Below, in pieces: positions 12,801 to 26,565 of a DNA stretch of 64,000 nucleotides. The stretch's first letter is position 1; every line of letters starts with the position of its first letter. The notes under the pieces were generated by a model, which was not told where the DNA came from, did no database searches, and saw only the letters and a program-made list of their open reading frames with translations. Origin of the DNA: Theropithecus gelada (taxonomy: Eukaryota > Chordata > Mammalia > Primates > Cercopithecidae). The DNA lies in assembly GCF_003255815.1 (NCBI RefSeq), contig NC_037680.1, positions 24,396,470-24,460,469 on the forward strand. Direction: 5' to 3'. Made by a program: the position numbers and the translations under genes.

Positions 12801-14044
12801 TGGCACATTCAAACACCTAGTGGGATAAGCCAGGCATCAATGTTCAAGGTTTTGTATAAGGTAACAGCTGCTTTGGTCAGACAGTTAATTAAATATGTTA
12901 ATTTCCCATACAACCAACAGTAGCGACAACAGATCAAAGAGGGATTTTATGACATTTCTGGGTTCTCTCCTATGCCCAGGACGATGGATTGTGCCCACAT
13001 CATCTCCCAATGTCTTTTGTGAAGTGGTGCTGCCTTTCCCCTTTGGAAATGGCCCTGTTCTATGACATTGCAAATATCGTACATGTTTTGGTACCACATT
13101 AACCACTGCCAATTGTCACCACTCCAGTCTTAAAAAGCTATTTGGGTCTGATCCCATTTGTAGTGTTTGGTTAGTCAGTAAATATCACAAATCACGCTGA
13201 AGGCAGGGAATGGGATCTTTCTCCATTTGCTTCATTCTAGCTTGGCATTTGTGTTTTATCTTCATGGAACTGACAGGACACAGATTGTAAATCATTGTAT
13301 AAGCAACGACAAGATTCCATCCCAGGCATGCAGAAGCATCAAAAGATTGTTCTAGATTGTGTTACAAGTTAATCACATGGAGTGCACAGAACTCAGAGTA
13401 CCTATTTATACATAATACTCAAATGTGCTTTGTGGCAATATATGACACTATGAGAGGAGGAAAATGTTCTCAATTCATGAAAAATGCTAATCATACTATC
13501 TAGCAGTTATAAATATAACAGTGACATGGAACCATTTGTAATACTTTTTGGATTATACAGGGCTCTGAGGATGGCTAGGGAGATTGTACTCTCTTTGTGA
13601 TGACAATGGCTTCTCTTGCCTTAAACAAAAGGTTCAGAGAAACTCTACTCTCAAAGACCAATTGGAGTTGGTCCAGATTTGGTAATTAGCATTTTGATAG
13701 AAATATTTATTAGACTACAAGTTTCCTGGGGAACTTCAAAATGCTTATAGTTGCTGATTAAATAATCACCAGTAGAATACATATATTCTCAGGACTAGTG
13801 TAACTTTTTAAAGAGGGGTAATGATTATATAGCACATGTATTAGTGACATTGCTTAGAAACGTCTATACTCCATGCTATTATATATGAAAACAAAGTGAT
13901 GTGATACAAAAGAATAATGAACCAGCATTTCTTCATAATTGCCATCATGTCTCTATTTTCTCATTTGGAAAATGAGGGACTTGAGGAAATAAACCTTGAG
14001 ATGACACCCATGTCTAATCTTCTACTGAAGGCAATGTGATAAAA
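9867..14044. other. Mostly unassigned, 4.2 kb
   Basis: No gene is supported. 10030-10190 resembles an antisense L2 3' end ('cattcaacaaatatttagtt'), with low confidence. 11700-11780 has small AT repeats (AATATTAATTGCA twice). Modest ATG frames at 11962-12177 (minus), 12251-12466 (plus) and 12352-12567 (minus) show no known domain. 12880-13130 is a less AT-rich stretch with a 75-codon minus frame, also unrecognised. Confidence 0.4.
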
Positions 14045-15435
14045 TCAAAACATTCTGGCCATCACTAACCAGCTGACAATCATATAAAATGTCCAATTAA
14101 CACCAAAAAAGGCAGAAAAAGAGTGGAAGACAAAAATAGGAACAAAGAACAAGGGCAACAAACAGAAAACAGTAATAAATTTAGTAGATATTAATCCAAC
14201 TATATCGGTATTCACTTTTAACATCAGTGGCCTAAATACACTAACTATAAGACTGAGATTGTCAGAGTGGGTCAAGAAACAAGACCCAACTATATATTGT
14301 CTGTGAGAAACCCACTTTAAATTTAAAGACACATAGAGATAAAAAGCAGATGCATGGTGAAAGATATCAGGCTAACACTAATCAAAAGAAAGCAGGAGTA
14401 GCTGTATTAATTTCAGATGAAACAGACTTCAGACCAAGTCTGTTTATCCCTGTATCAGGGACAAAGAGGAGCATTACATATTGATAAAGGGGTCAATTCT
14501 CTAAGAAGACATAACAATCCTTGATGTGTACATACCCAATAACAGAGCATTAAATAACTGGAGCAAAAACTGATAGAACTTCAAGGAGAAATAGATGCAG
14601 CTATTATTGTAGTTGGATGCTTTAACATACCTCTGTTAGAAACGAACAGGTTAATCAGACAGGAAATCAGTAAGGATGTAGTTGAATTCTACAATACCAA
14701 TCAGCTGAATAAAATGGACATCTATAGCTTTATCTGACGACAACAACAGGATATACATTCTTTTCAAGCTCACGTGGAACACTGACAAAAATCGACCAAA
14801 TTCTAGGTTAAGAAACACAACAAATGTAAAAGAATAGAAGTCATAAAATGCCTGCTATAAGACCACAGTATAATTAAACTAGAAATCAATAACAGAAAGA
14901 TAGCTGGGAATATTCAAAATAACTTGAGATTAAACGACACATGGTCAAAGAAGAAATGAAGATAAATTTTAAAATACTTTCAACTAATTGAAAATGAAAA
15001 TAAACCTTATAAAAATCTATGAAATGAAGCAAAAGCAGTTCTTAGAGGGAAATTTATGGCATTGAATGCATCTATTAGAAAAGAAAAAATATAAAATTAA
15101 TCACTTACACTTCTATCCCAGGAAACTAGAAAGAGAGCAAATTAAATCCAAACTAAGCAGAAGAAAAAGAATAATAAGTATTAGAGCAGAAAACAATAAA
15201 ATTGCAAACAGGAAATCAATAAATCCAAAAGCTGTTTATTTTTTAAATATCAAAGGTCTTTTGCTTCAAAAAATCCAGAGATCAGTATACCTTTAACCAT
15301 GCTAAGAAAAAGAGAGAACACAAATTACTAATATCAAAAGTGAAAGAGGGGACATCACTACAGATCTCATGGACATTAAAAAGATAATAAACTATTTGAC
15401 ATATAGCAAGTTTTCTAATATGAACAATTCATGAA
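14045..15435 (+). mobile_element. L1 LINE fragment: ORF2 endonuclease and start of RT
   Basis: The sequence runs from the inter-ORF region into ORF2. A degraded endonuclease frame can be read. Around 14281-14320 the catalytic-glutamate motif Q-E-T-H appears with the Q changed to a stop. Around 14380-14425 the frame gives NQKKAGVAVLISDE, a conserved L1 endonuclease stretch. 'agcaaaagcagttcttagag' (15025) and 'aaatttatggcattgaatgc' (15050) mark the start of the RT region. Stops and frameshifts are frequent. Both the 5' and 3' parts are missing, so this is an internal remnant left by later deletion. Confidence 0.85.
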
Positions 15436-16564
15436 GGACATTTTAAAAAGATAGTTCTAAACGTATAATCAAAGATGGATACTGAAGCCTAGCATAGGTC
15501 TATAAAACTTGCTGAATAAAAAAAAAGGCAATTTTTGGAGTAAAAACGTGATTTAATTAGGAAAAGGACATCCGTCTGTCAAAAAATGAGACACTAACAT
15601 GTAGTATAGACGAGGCATCACTATTAACTTATCTTTCTTCAAGTACTGTCATCTAGGAGATCAGCGAGAATTCAACCAGAAGAGAGTAGAATCAATATCA
15701 CAAGGAGTAGGAAGATCTTCAGAGCAAGAGAAAAGAGAAATCCAATAGCCAGTGGTTTTATTTCATTTCAGACCTCTAGGTCCATCGGAGTTTCCTCCTG
15801 AGGGAACAAATGTAGATTCTAACTATGACTGCAGAATACATGAAATACTTTAGAGGTTGAGAGAGTGAGAGTGGGGTGATTACTGAAATTATAAAATTAT
15901 AATTTTAGAGTCAATGTTCAGCATATTAAATATGAATTGTAAGTCATTTAAAAAATAACAGTGATAGTTGATATGAAACTGACTGCTCTTCCCTGAATGA
16001 GCAGTTGGAGGATGGAAGTGACATGCAGACAGCAGTTTCCCAGGACCTCAATTAGGCAATACGAATCCAGGGCACAATGACCAAAACAAGCAGCTTGAGA
16101 TTTCCAGGTCAGTAACAAGATAACAAATGCTGAGCTGGTTTTCCAAATGCAAAGATATCTAACGAAATGAAGATTACAAAATAAAAAAGGACAAAGCTTG
16201 CACAGCTGCCAAGTCTTGAGATTTCAGTTCATGAGTAAGTATTTGCACAGACGTCAGACATTTGCTCTGGTTTATATGCAGTGATTGCTACCTCCGCTGT
16301 AGGTCTCTAAGGCAAGAGTTAAAAGAACAGATGAAACTTGTGACTTTCCTCAGAAGCAGTATGATCTACTCACCTCATTTGCATATTGAGATATTTATTG
16401 TTAGAAAAACACCACACAAAGCATTCCCTGATTTTACTCTGACATTGCACATTATCTCACAGAATTGAAATTAGCATAATCCTTCTTGTAAGAGAGTTGA
16501 AGTTTTATTACTTTCTTTTCCCTTTTCTTTCTACTTTCTTTACATTTCCATATATTAAAGTTGT
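15436..16564. other. Unassigned sequence
   Basis: No recognised repeat or exon. The L1 fragment may extend a little past 15435, but I cannot follow it. Confidence 0.4.
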
Positions 16565-16790
16565 AATGTACCTGACACTGGTCTACATACTAATGTTATC
16601 TCTGAGAAACTTTACACCAATTCCATAAGGAAACTACCTTTCCTTATGAGGGAGAAGTATTTTACACATGATGATAAAGTAACTTGCCCAAGTCTGTCAG
16701 CCAGATAGTGGCTGAGGATTCCAATCCATGTTTATTTGACTTTTCAGTCTGAGTTCTTAATGTTCCACCTCTCAGCTTCCTAAGGTAGAA
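16565..16790 (-). mobile_element. MIR SINE, antisense
   Basis: 'aacttgcccaagtctgtcag' at 16681 and 'atccatgtttatttgactt' near 16724 match the reverse complement of the MIR core, followed by the 'gagttcttaatgttccacct' end. Spacing is as in MIR. It is old and diverged, about 220 bp. Confidence 0.75.
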
Positions 16791-17079
16791 ACTAGAGTTC
16801 TCAAAAGGGTACCTGGAAGAAAAGGAGGTTATATAAAATTATTATAACGTTAGGATGGAACCTTAGATATAAGGAATCCAACAGTCTCTTATTGCTCTTG
16901 TGAAACATGAGAAAAATATGGCAGGACTGTCCAGAGAACAACTGGCCAAAAGAGAATGGTATAATGAGTATGAAGAGAAGTCTCTAGTGAGAAGTGAACT
17001 CAGTTTTTTGTACCACTTTACTCATTCAAAAAAAAGGTATTGATTAGTTGTAATTCCACATTATAATTTAATATTGTTT

Positions 17080-17270
17080 TATAGTTTATAGAGCACTTTA
17101 AAATAAGTTATCTCATGCAACTTGATCCTTACAGAAGCTCTATTACATATAGCAAGGGGGGAATGTTATAATCTTAATTTTATAAATAAGAAGGCTAAGA
17201 TCTGAGTTACAAAACTATCTTGAAATTGTATAACAAGTAGATCTATATCAAAAGACAAGCTTTTTTTGTT
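17080..17270 (-). mobile_element. MIR SINE fragment, antisense
   Basis: 'tagagcactttaaaataag' near 17090, 'tatctcatgcaacttgatcc', and an A-rich segment resembling MIR's 'attttacagatgaggaaac' follow the order of an antisense MIR 3' half. Diverged. Confidence 0.6.
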
Positions 17271-18419
17271 GGGTTGGTTGTTTTGATTTTTAGCTGCAAA
17301 TGTGTTCTATCACATTGTCCTTTTGAAATGACACACAGTCACCAAATTTTGTGTTTTGTAACAAGTACAAAAAGTTTGATAAATTGTAATTATCATAAAA
17401 GTGCTGAACTCAGGTCTGACACAGTGGCAATTAATTTCAGTTAAAATAAATACATGTAAAGGCTACATTTATATTTTAAAAAGAACTGCCCCAAATTAAG
17501 AGAACTTGCTGGTCACAAGCCTGCTGTGAATCAATATTGCAATAAAATTTTTCATGAAAACAAGATGGAATTAGGAGAAATATATTGTTCTAGGGAACAG
17601 GAGTGACAGCTTTGTCTTTCGTGCATCAGTCAGAACGCAACCAGAGTTTTAAATTCAGTAATTGATAGCAAATTTAAGAGTGATATTGGTAAGCTGAAGT
17701 CTAGAGGAGGTGACTAATTGGTGAGATGAAGTCAGAAAAGGGCCTGGCTCTTGGGCCGGGCATTGCCCAGTGCCACAGGCAGAACTCTAAAGATCTGAAA
17801 TCTACCGTTTCCTTTTATTGTCATAACAAACTTAGACGATAGACACTAGCACTGTTCCTATCTCACAGTTAAGTAAATAGTCATCTTTCTAATACTGAGT
17901 ATAATCATTAAATGTTCATTTTGTGAAAGACTTGTCAAGGAGCACAATTAGAATGATGCAGTTATGCTAGAGAAACCCTAACATCCTATAAGTTTCTAGA
18001 TTTATTTACTCTTTGATGTTCTTCTAATCTTCATCCCCCTAGACCCTTTGGGTCTCAAAATTCAACTAAAGTTAAAGTTTACTTATGTTGGTTAGCATAA
18101 ACATGAATAATGATGTTAACATAAACTTTACCTACACTATAACCTTACCTATACCATTGTATATAATATAGATCAAATGTAGATAACTATAAATTTATGT
18201 TGACTCTCAGTTCACCATACATTTTATATATGCCATAAAATTAGAAAAACAAAACTAAGTATTTCAGCACCTTAATAAATTGTTGTTTTATTTTGTTACT
18301 TTAGATAACTGAATCCCTTCTTAGCTATTCCTCTATATTTTTTCCAAAGTTTAATTATTTACTTAAAAAATTGAAACACTAGGTAAACAAAGACAGGGGA
18401 CAAATAAAGAAAAAGTTCC
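17271..18419. other. Unassigned sequence
   Basis: No recognised gene or repeat. The short segment 'gggccgggcattgccc' near 17752 resembles nothing complete. Confidence 0.4.
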
Positions 18420-19142
18420 ATCTATCACTGCTCTGACACCAATTCTGTGACATCAATTAGATGTTCTGAATTTAACTGAATTCCAACACTCACAAGTCAA
18501 AGGCAAAGTTCCCAAAAGCCTATCCTTACTTCAGGCATCAGTCACAAGCATTGGGGGCCACTTCTGACTGACCAACTATACATTTGGGGATTCCCACCAC
18601 CGTCTCAAGTTTGATAATTTGTGAGAACAACTCTCAGAACTCACTGAAAGCATTTTTCTTGATTGCAGTTTTGTTATAAAGGATACAAATCAGGAGCAAC
18701 CAAAGCAGAGACATGTAGTGTGAGGTCCGAGTGTGAGCTCTTAATGCATAGCTTCTACACCCTCCCCTCCTGGAAGCTAGGCACATCACCTTCCCAGCAC
18801 TGCAACATATTTGCCAATCAGAAAGATCCACTGAACCTCACATTCCAGAATTTTCATTGGGGTGTCATTAGATAGACATGGTTGGGTAAATCACTCGCCA
18901 ACTGATGGAACTCAGTCTCCAGCCTCCCTCTTCTCCTCTAGCTGACTCAAAATTCCAACCCTCTAATCACATTATGATAAGTCTTTCTGGTTAGAAACCC
19001 CTTTCCTGAAACTATCTCCACCTGTACCTACTCACCAGCAGTCACTTCATTAGCACAATAAAGATACTCCTAAAACTTGAAAATGCCAAGGGTTTTTGTC
19101 AGGAACCAGGGACAAAGACTAAATATATGTTTTATTACGCCA
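18420..19142 (-). mobile_element. Endogenous retrovirus LTR, antisense (family not named)
   Basis: About 720 bp matches, as reverse complement, a primate ERV LTR pattern I remember without its exact family name: 'cttcaggcatcagtcaca', 'gataatttgtgagaacaact', 'gttataaaggatacaa', 'ccaaccctctaatcacat', 'ccaagggtttttgtcaggaa' and a terminal 'agactaaatatatgtttta'. There is no internal ERV sequence on either side, so it is solo. Open frames at 18634-18831 and 18663-18875 lie inside the LTR and are not genes. Confidence 0.65.
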
Positions 19143-22100
19143 TGTTATCTATTTACTTATCTAGCAGCTTAATGTAGTTTACTATAAAAATGACAGATCC
19201 TTTCTATACAACCACATTTAAACTTTAGGAAAATATCTAGTTGATTTGAATGAGTTATATTCAAACATTAGAAAAATTCATGTTTTAAGAACATTTGCCA
19301 TTTTGGTAATGAATAATGAGGAAATGTAGAGAGAGATTTTATTGATTAGCGATGCCCAGAATGATTCTGATGACCCCTCACATTCTGCCCTTTAAAGTAG
19401 TTATCCTAGGTTAAGGATAAACCTGGTCATGTTGGAGTGAATCTAAATTGCATGACTCAAAGAGTTTGCAACGTTTTCCCCTACCCTCTTGTCAATGAAG
19501 CACTGGCTTTAAACTTTCTCTTTACCATGAAGCATTCACAGTGATATTTTAATTATGTCGTCCTGTTTAGCCAACAACTCAATCTGATGCTTTTCATGGG
19601 AGGTTTTTGGGTCTAAATATATCTCTAAGAGCAAAGGTATATTTTCATTTATGTCAGAAAGTGACATGATCTTCATACTTGTTAATCCATAAATAAGGCT
19701 ATGTCTATCAAAGGCAGAGAAAATGAAGGGGTGGGAAAAGAAACAATGCGTAGCAGCAGGGTTTCTGTGTGTGTCTAACAGAGCATGAGAAAATGAGGAT
19801 GATGCTGGTTTAGTTTCCATTCTATTCATCCCTGAAGTTGTGTAGATAACATAATAAATGAATACTGTAGTTCCTTTAATTCAACATAAGGCACATGCAC
19901 TTTATGAGGTTTTTAGCTTTCCTAAGGTTTTGTGGCAATGTTTGTAGAAACTTTAGAACAACTGTGAGGTCTACAGGGGATAAAGTCCCTGAAAAATGGA
20001 GTGCTCTGTTAGATGGAGTGGAGACTCAGGGCATACATCCTGCTTATTATGCACACTCAAGGCTTAATGCAAATGCTGACTTGACAGGTAGAGAGCAGAG
20101 AATTACCGTGTCTGTTCACAGTCCCTGAAATGACATCCTCTGGATACAGCTTCCTGCCGGGGGAGAAACAGACTATCTGGTATTTTGACAAAGAAGAGTT
20201 TATAAACACTCGAGAAAACTTGGACCTTTGGCAAAAGAGAGATTATGGGAGGGGGCAGGGATGCAGAGTCAAATCAAGAATGTCTGGATGAAAATCAGCC
20301 AGTACTAAACAACGTTGCTGAAGAATCTAATGATGTGTGTTTTAGTTGCAGAGAAGGCTGAGTAGCAGTTTGGGACATCTATTACTTATTTTTCTTATGT
20401 TCCATAAAACATATACACTTCTAATAAAAATCATTCTGAATAATTTCTAATTAAGTGGAGGCAGAAAAAGAGTGTGAGACTTAAATGTAGATCTTTATAT
20501 CCTGGGAATGAAATATTTTCATACCCACACTATGGACTTGTGTGATTTAAGCTACCCTCCTAGTTACAAAATTTCTATAACTGTTGCTCATCAGATGAGA
20601 GAGGAATATGACAAGGTTTCTGTTTGAGCCTTAGGAAGGCTACAAAAGAGGCAAAGCTACCTTGGTGACACTTGCAGTTTTTTATATTCACAAGGTTCTT
20701 ATTTAATTAGCTGCATGTCTTTCTGTCACTATAGCTACTGCAAAGGTTTCATTATTCATTAAATAAGCAACGAGTATAGACAAAAATTGCAGCCACATGG
20801 GTTGCACAAATGCATTTTCATATTATTAACATGTTGCCAACTTGCAACTCTTCGAAGTCTGAGTAAATGTTTTGACAAGAAGAGACAGCAAGGACAAATA
20901 AGAAGTAGCCATCTTGAAGAAATTCAGCCCCAGTTCTAACAGCTTTAAAGTCTTAAGAGTGTTTTCACTGGGGCAGTACCAGATAAATTGCTCTTATATG
21001 TGCATGCAAGAGACTAAAATTCCTTTGAAAGTTTATAATTTCTCATGGGAAAACACAACATAAAAGTAACTTTTACTCATAGAAAAACAAAACCATATTT
21101 TCCTGTCAACCTTTGCTGTTGGGAATTTCAAACTTTTTGCATTTTTTTCCTGTGATTCTTAGCTGGCCCAAGGGACAGGCGTTTACAACATAATTTACTT
21201 TCAACGTGTCTCTGTAAATCATTGTAATACTCTCTATTGCTTGTGGAGAGAAGAAAGAAAGAAAAAAAAAACCCAACATGGTTTTATGTCCCACTTTCCC
21301 TAGACTCCAACAGCCGAAACTCAAACAGAAACTTTCCCTTTTAATGTCCACATGCAAAGACACACACACACAAAAGAAATATGTACAGTGAGTACAGGTA
21401 AACTTAGAACTATGAGCAGGCTCCAAGGGAAAATTTGTATGTTAAGGTTAATTGGGAGAGGAAGAGTTGTCCTAGGAGGTGTGAAAATTGTAGAACTATT
21501 CAAGTCATTGCAGAGTAGGTGGGTCGCCTTCAGCCAAATGACTTAAAATCTTTTTTCATAAAAATCCTAAGGACCTGTTAACATACTTTTGCCAAGCTAT
21601 TAATATCAAGGATCATTCAGTTTTATATGAGAATTTGATGACTATACACTGGTTGAACCTTCACCTTTTACAACCTTAATGGGGATTTATTAGCTATTTC
21701 TCAGTGTGTAAATTTGAATCTAGGTCAGATTAGGAAGAAAAATAGGACATATCGAGACCGAAAGAGTAACCTGAAAAATAACACATCAGAGAAAGAAAAG
21801 ATGCAAAATTAAACAGATGACTAAATGTTTCTTAAGCAATCTGAGATTTGAAGACAGAACCTGCTAAATGAGGATTCAATGTAGACCATTTGAGCTCAAA
21901 TGCAGGTGTCTAGTGAATTTGGTTTCTAAACAGTACTGCAGATTAAGGAGTTAAACTAGCTTATTAACCTGCTTCGGCTAACTGTCTATAACAGGAAATG
22001 TAACCCAGGTGGGTTTGATATTCACAAGATTAAAGCTTATGTCTACCATCAAATGGTGACCACATTAAAGCTATTTTAATGAGGCCAGGGGAGATAATGA

Positions 22101-22273
22101 ATGAATGTTGCTTATTCACTGCAAAGGAGACAGCCTGACCTTATTCTAACCTCTTTGCTGCCAGGTATCTAAAGCAACATGTTAGTTCTGCTTAAAGCCA
22201 AACCAAAATGGGATGGCCAGAAGATAAAAACAAGCCAAATGCTTAGGAGAATGACTTTGCTTGTATTAAAGCC
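19143..22273. other. Repeat-poor unassigned stretch, 3.1 kb
   Basis: No Alu, L1, L2, MIR or LTR is recognisable over 3.1 kb. A GA/A run lies at 21247-21271 and a short CA run at 21361-21372. The longest frame (106 codons, minus, 21106-21426) crosses these low-complexity runs and has no domain. An absence of repeats can reflect constraint, but I cannot test that from one sequence. Confidence 0.45.
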
Positions 22274-22294
22274 AAAAAAAAAAAAAAAAAAAAA
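22274..22294. repeat. (A)21 homopolymer
   Basis: Uninterrupted A run after GCC. The upstream sequence is not a known retroposon, and I see no AATAAA or target-site duplication that would make it a processed-gene tail. Confidence 0.9.
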
Positions 22295-25200
22295 GTATTT
22301 TCCCTTACAAAAAGGGCAGTGTGTAACAGGAGGATGGTAGTCATCCTCACTGTCACCTTTATCACAGACACAGCCATCAGTTTCATCAGGCAGTTTCCTA
22401 TGGTACTCCTCAATATTGTCCAGTTACAACACCCAAGGAAAATAAGCTATGTAAAGGCATGGGTGGAGGACTCTTGTTTAAGGATCTAACTCTCTGCTGG
22501 TTTAACTTAATCCTGAGTAAATTTTGGAAGATTTAGAGGGACTGCTTATCTTTCAGGTAAACCTTCATAAATATCAAGCATTTGATAGATTTAAGACAGC
22601 AGTGTATTAGAGATTGCACTTGCTAGAAAATAGGCAGAGTATAGCGAATTCTATTGCCAATTTATTGTGTTTCCACTTGTTTCGCCAGTCAACAGGAGTA
22701 GGGGGTAGGTCTTTGTGGAAACTGAGGGCCTAGTGATGGTTTTTCCCAAATAAAATATAATTTGTCTTCTGCTAAAAGGTGAACTAAAGCAAACATAATT
22801 AGAAAAGGTGAGAAAGGCATGAAATACTCTGTCACATATTTTGGTCATTGAGTACAAAACTATCAAGTAAGGGAAAATTAATACAAGTGAGAATATATTT
22901 TAAGACTCGATCAACATAGATACAGTAAGTAATTTAAGTTACAATAGCTTCAAAATCTTTTCGGAAAGAAAAGAAATGCATTGGATGGAAATGATGGCGT
23001 TTACATTAACTTTGTATTGGAATACTCTTTCTTTTCAATAAGTTTATCAAGAAAGTTAATAGATGTGTTAAACGAATACTATAATTGTCTACATGTGCAG
23101 AGCCTCGGCTTTTTAAGGATGGATATCGTTAGCTTAAAATACGGAAGAAAACTTAAGCCAGAGGGGGAAATCCTTAAAATTACTTTCCAGGCCAGATTTA
23201 TTTTGGCAGTCAGATTCAGGAAGCTATGCAGTGTACCAAGTTTTGAGTATTGTATCTGGACACTGATCCATAATTGTAGTCATCAGTTTACTGACAACCA
23301 TCTGCTTGGACATTACTCCCACCTTCTAATAAGTAATGTTAAATTAAAATGGCAATCCCCAACAAATGGCAACAGACAATTTTGGCAACAAAAGTAAAAA
23401 TGGTAATAGGACCCTTAAACTCACACAAAGTTATAAGTCAAGTAGTGATCCTATTTCATCATTATCTAAACACATTTAGATAAAGTTACCAATGCTTTTC
23501 ATCACAACCAAGATCCTTGAAAAGATGATCTGCATCTATCTTTGCTTCTTTATCTGTCACTTCTCTATCCACAGCAATGAGTCCTAGTACTCAAGTCAAA
23601 TGGAAAGTTTTCTGCTATCTTACATTAACTGAGCCATTTGATGTTATGGAAGTAAGATAATGGTTCAATAAGTGTTGGATGACTCTACCCTCGTTGGTGT
23701 TTTCTTAGCGTAGCTACCATGTATATCCCAATGACTCTCCAATATCCATGTCTAGTCATCTTACCGCAGGTTCAAAAGCTATATAATTAATGACTTACAA
23801 GGTGTTTCCTTTTAAGTGTTTCACAGACATACTCAAATAAAAATGCTTGATTAAAAAAATAAAGACTGCAGGTGGGGTTTTTAAAAAATAAATAAAAATT
23901 TAAAAAGAGACAAAAATGCTAAAAACCATACATAGTTTTCCACTCCTCTTACCCCCAGTGCAACATTCACCAAACCTGCCCTTCTATCTCGAGTCTTGTC
24001 AAAATCTCAGGGAAAAGAATCACTCAAAAACCTAGATTCATTATTGATTTCTTTTTCTCCCTTCTTTTTCATAAACCAGTTAGTCACAACGTCCTGCAGA
24101 TTAGGTTGTAAATAAATGATAATAAATATTTGCCTAAAATAAAACAAAATCATTGTCTTATTTACCTGAAAAGTTCAGGGTTAATTGGTTCTCTGGCTGA
24201 AATTCTGCCCCGGGACCTTCTGCATTGTTTTTATTGTTGGTAGATTTCCAATCACGGTGGCCAGATGGCTGCCAATAGTTCATATTCCTTCCTTCCAGAA
24301 AATCCAGCTGGAAGAAAGAACTCCTTCCTCAAAAGTTTCAGACAACATCTGTAAATCTAATTGTATTGCCTATGTTTGGCCTGAATTATATCGAGTGTTT
24401 ATCCCTGGTCTAAGCAGTGCAGGTAAGAAGAGGCAGCCACCTGATTGGTCAGGTCTGAACTGCCCATCCACACCTGCTCTAGACCCAGGCTAATGTCACC
24501 TAAGACACAAGAGTTAGAATGGTGGTAGGTTTAAAGTACAGAAATTAGGAGAGAAGTTAGTAGTATATTTCAAGACTGTATTTTTTATCTTCTTTTTCCT
24601 AAAAATAAGGGAGACAAATGTAGAAACAAAAATTAAAATGTGGGTGTTTTAAACCATAACCATGCTATAACTTTAACTATAAAGTAGGAATTGGGTAAAA
24701 GTAGGCATATTTTGGAAGTCATCTGGGTAGGTCTGGTTACTAGGAGGTCCCCTTGGAAAGCTTGTCTCTATCTTCTAAGCAGGTAACAATGTTTATATAT
24801 AGTAAGTCTTAATGCTTTTATTCTTTCAAAACAATTTCTGGATTTTTAAAAAGTAATTTAGTTTTTTCTTACTTAAATAGTAGAATAATAGTTCAAGGGA
24901 CAGATTGGAAATACGAAGAGACAGTTTTTTTTGCTATTGTTGTTTTTTTTTTTTTAGTTTGAGGAAAACTCAGGAATGACTTAAATCATGGAGATTAAGT
25001 ACATAAAGATATTTCATACTAATTTTATCCACCAGCTGTTTCTTTCCACTGCAAATTAAACAAAGGGAAAAGCTTAATTTGCAGAAAGAGGATTTAGATT
25101 AGGCATAGGTATCTAATGTTTCTGTGCATATTTGAATGCACCTGTAGCAAGAGCAGACCAACCCTCAGGTAGCATTGGCATGAAGTTGTGCTTCATCTTG

Positions 25201-25389
25201 CTACAACAACATAATAATTGTTTCTCCCCCGCACCATGCTCCTCTCTGATCCTTTCTGATTAAGGAAGCAGAAAAGCTCTCAGGGTTGGTGGGTGCTAAA
25301 ATACATTCACCATGGGAAGGAGGTCTATGTCTTTCTCTTCTGCTACATTTCTAATAAGCTGTGAAAGATGCTATCTGCCCAGAATGATT
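22295..25389. other. Unassigned sequence, 3.1 kb
   Basis: No supported gene. A 138-codon frame at 22981-23397 starts with TTG and resembles no family. 24180-24500 has a composition and phrases ('ccagatggctgccaat', 'ctgattggtcaggtctg') reminiscent of an old dispersed repeat that I cannot name. Confidence 0.4.
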
Positions 25390-25590
25390 TATACCTGTGG
25401 TTCTCAAAATCAGGCATCAGAATCACCTAGAGGGCTTGTTAAAACACAAATGGCTAGGCCCCTCCTTTCAGAGATTCTAACTCAACAGGTCTAGAGTGTG
25501 TCTGGGAATTTTCATTTCTAAAAAGTTTCCCAGGTGATACTGAAACTGCTGCTCTGGACAGCCTACTTTAAGAATCAATAGTTTCAATAT
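25390..25590 (+). mobile_element. MER5A-type hAT-Charlie DNA transposon
   Basis: 'tgtggttctcaaaatcaggc' at the start, 'catcagaatcacctagaggg', 'cttgttaaaacacaaatggc', 'ctaggcccctcctttcagag' and 'cccaggtgatactgaaactg' follow the MER5A consensus in order over about 190 bp. It is a non-autonomous element with no coding capacity. The second terminal repeat is degraded near 25575. Confidence 0.85.
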
Positions 25591-26261
25591 TACCCTGTTG
25601 TAGCAAAAAAATAAAAAATAAAAAAAGCTTTTGGGGATTATTTTATAATTAGGTGACTGAAATGCAGGTTCCCAGGTAGTTTCATACATTTAATAAATTA
25701 ATTGTAAGTCTCTATAAGTGGTATTTTCCTAGAATCCCTTTTATCAATAGGGCTTATATGGAAATTTTCTCAATATTCCTTAAAATTTAAGAGGACTGAA
25801 AATCTTACTTTTAGAGAACTCTGGCTTGTGACCTTCTCCCCAAGTGATTGAACATTTTCCTATAGGCCCAGGTGCACTCTATTTCCTACATGGTCTTCAG
25901 CCCGCATATTTTCCAGTCTCAACTAAAGAACAGAGATTAAGTCAGAACTGAGAGAATAAGGCCTGGGTCTTTATGTTTTTACATGACCCCCCAACCCAGT
26001 GGAAATAAAATGCCCAACTGTCCTAATGTTCTCCCCCTGGGTTTTTGCAGTTTAGTATAAATACCCTGTAACAGTATTATACACAGATTCAAAAGTGTTG
26101 CGTCTGAAGCAACTTAGATTGCAGTGGAGATGGGATGCTTTGGAAAACTTAGTTTATTTGAAAAGAGATTCATGTTATGAAGAAGGCACTGCTATGAAAG
26201 TATCACGTGGGGAATCTGAATAAAATCGTCAAACTTGTGAGTATGGAATAAAACCAATTTC

Positions 26262-26565
26262 TTTTTTTTTTTTTTTTTTTAATTGAGACAGAGTCTCGCT
26301 TAGTCGCCCAGGCTGGAGTGCAGTGGCGCGATCTCGGCTCGCTGCAAGCTCCGCCTCCCGGGTTCACGCCATTCTCCTGCCTCAGCCTCCCAAGTAGCTG
26401 GGACTACAGGGGCCCACTGTCACGCCCGGCTAATTTTTTGCATTTTTAGTAGAGACGAGGTTTCACCGTGTTAGCCAGGATGGTCTCGATTTCCTGACCT
26501 CGTGATCCGCCCACCTCGGCCTCCCAGAGTGCTGGGATTACAGGCGTGAGCCACCGCGCCTGGCC
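26262..26565 (-). mobile_element. AluY, antisense, with target-site duplication
   Basis: A full-length antisense Alu with poly(T) at 26262, 'gagtctcgcttagtcgccc', 'gcaagctccgcctcccgggt', 'ttagccaggatggtctcgat' and the 5' end 'ccaccgcgcctggcc' at 26565. AluY-type bases and many retained CpGs indicate a fairly young copy. Flanks AAAACCAAT (26250-26258) and AAAACCAGT (26566-26574) form a 9-bp target-site duplication with one mismatch. Confidence 0.95.

Noticed and set aside
22274..22294. (A)21 as a processed-pseudogene tail
   Set aside because: There is no AATAAA at the proper distance, no recognisable mRNA body upstream and no target-site duplication. The (A)17 at 57398 fails for the same reasons.
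22981..23397. 138-codon plus-strand open frame in unassigned DNA
   Set aside because: It begins with TTG, has no domain or Kozak-ATG, and has no splice context. Chance frames of this size occur in 64 kb.
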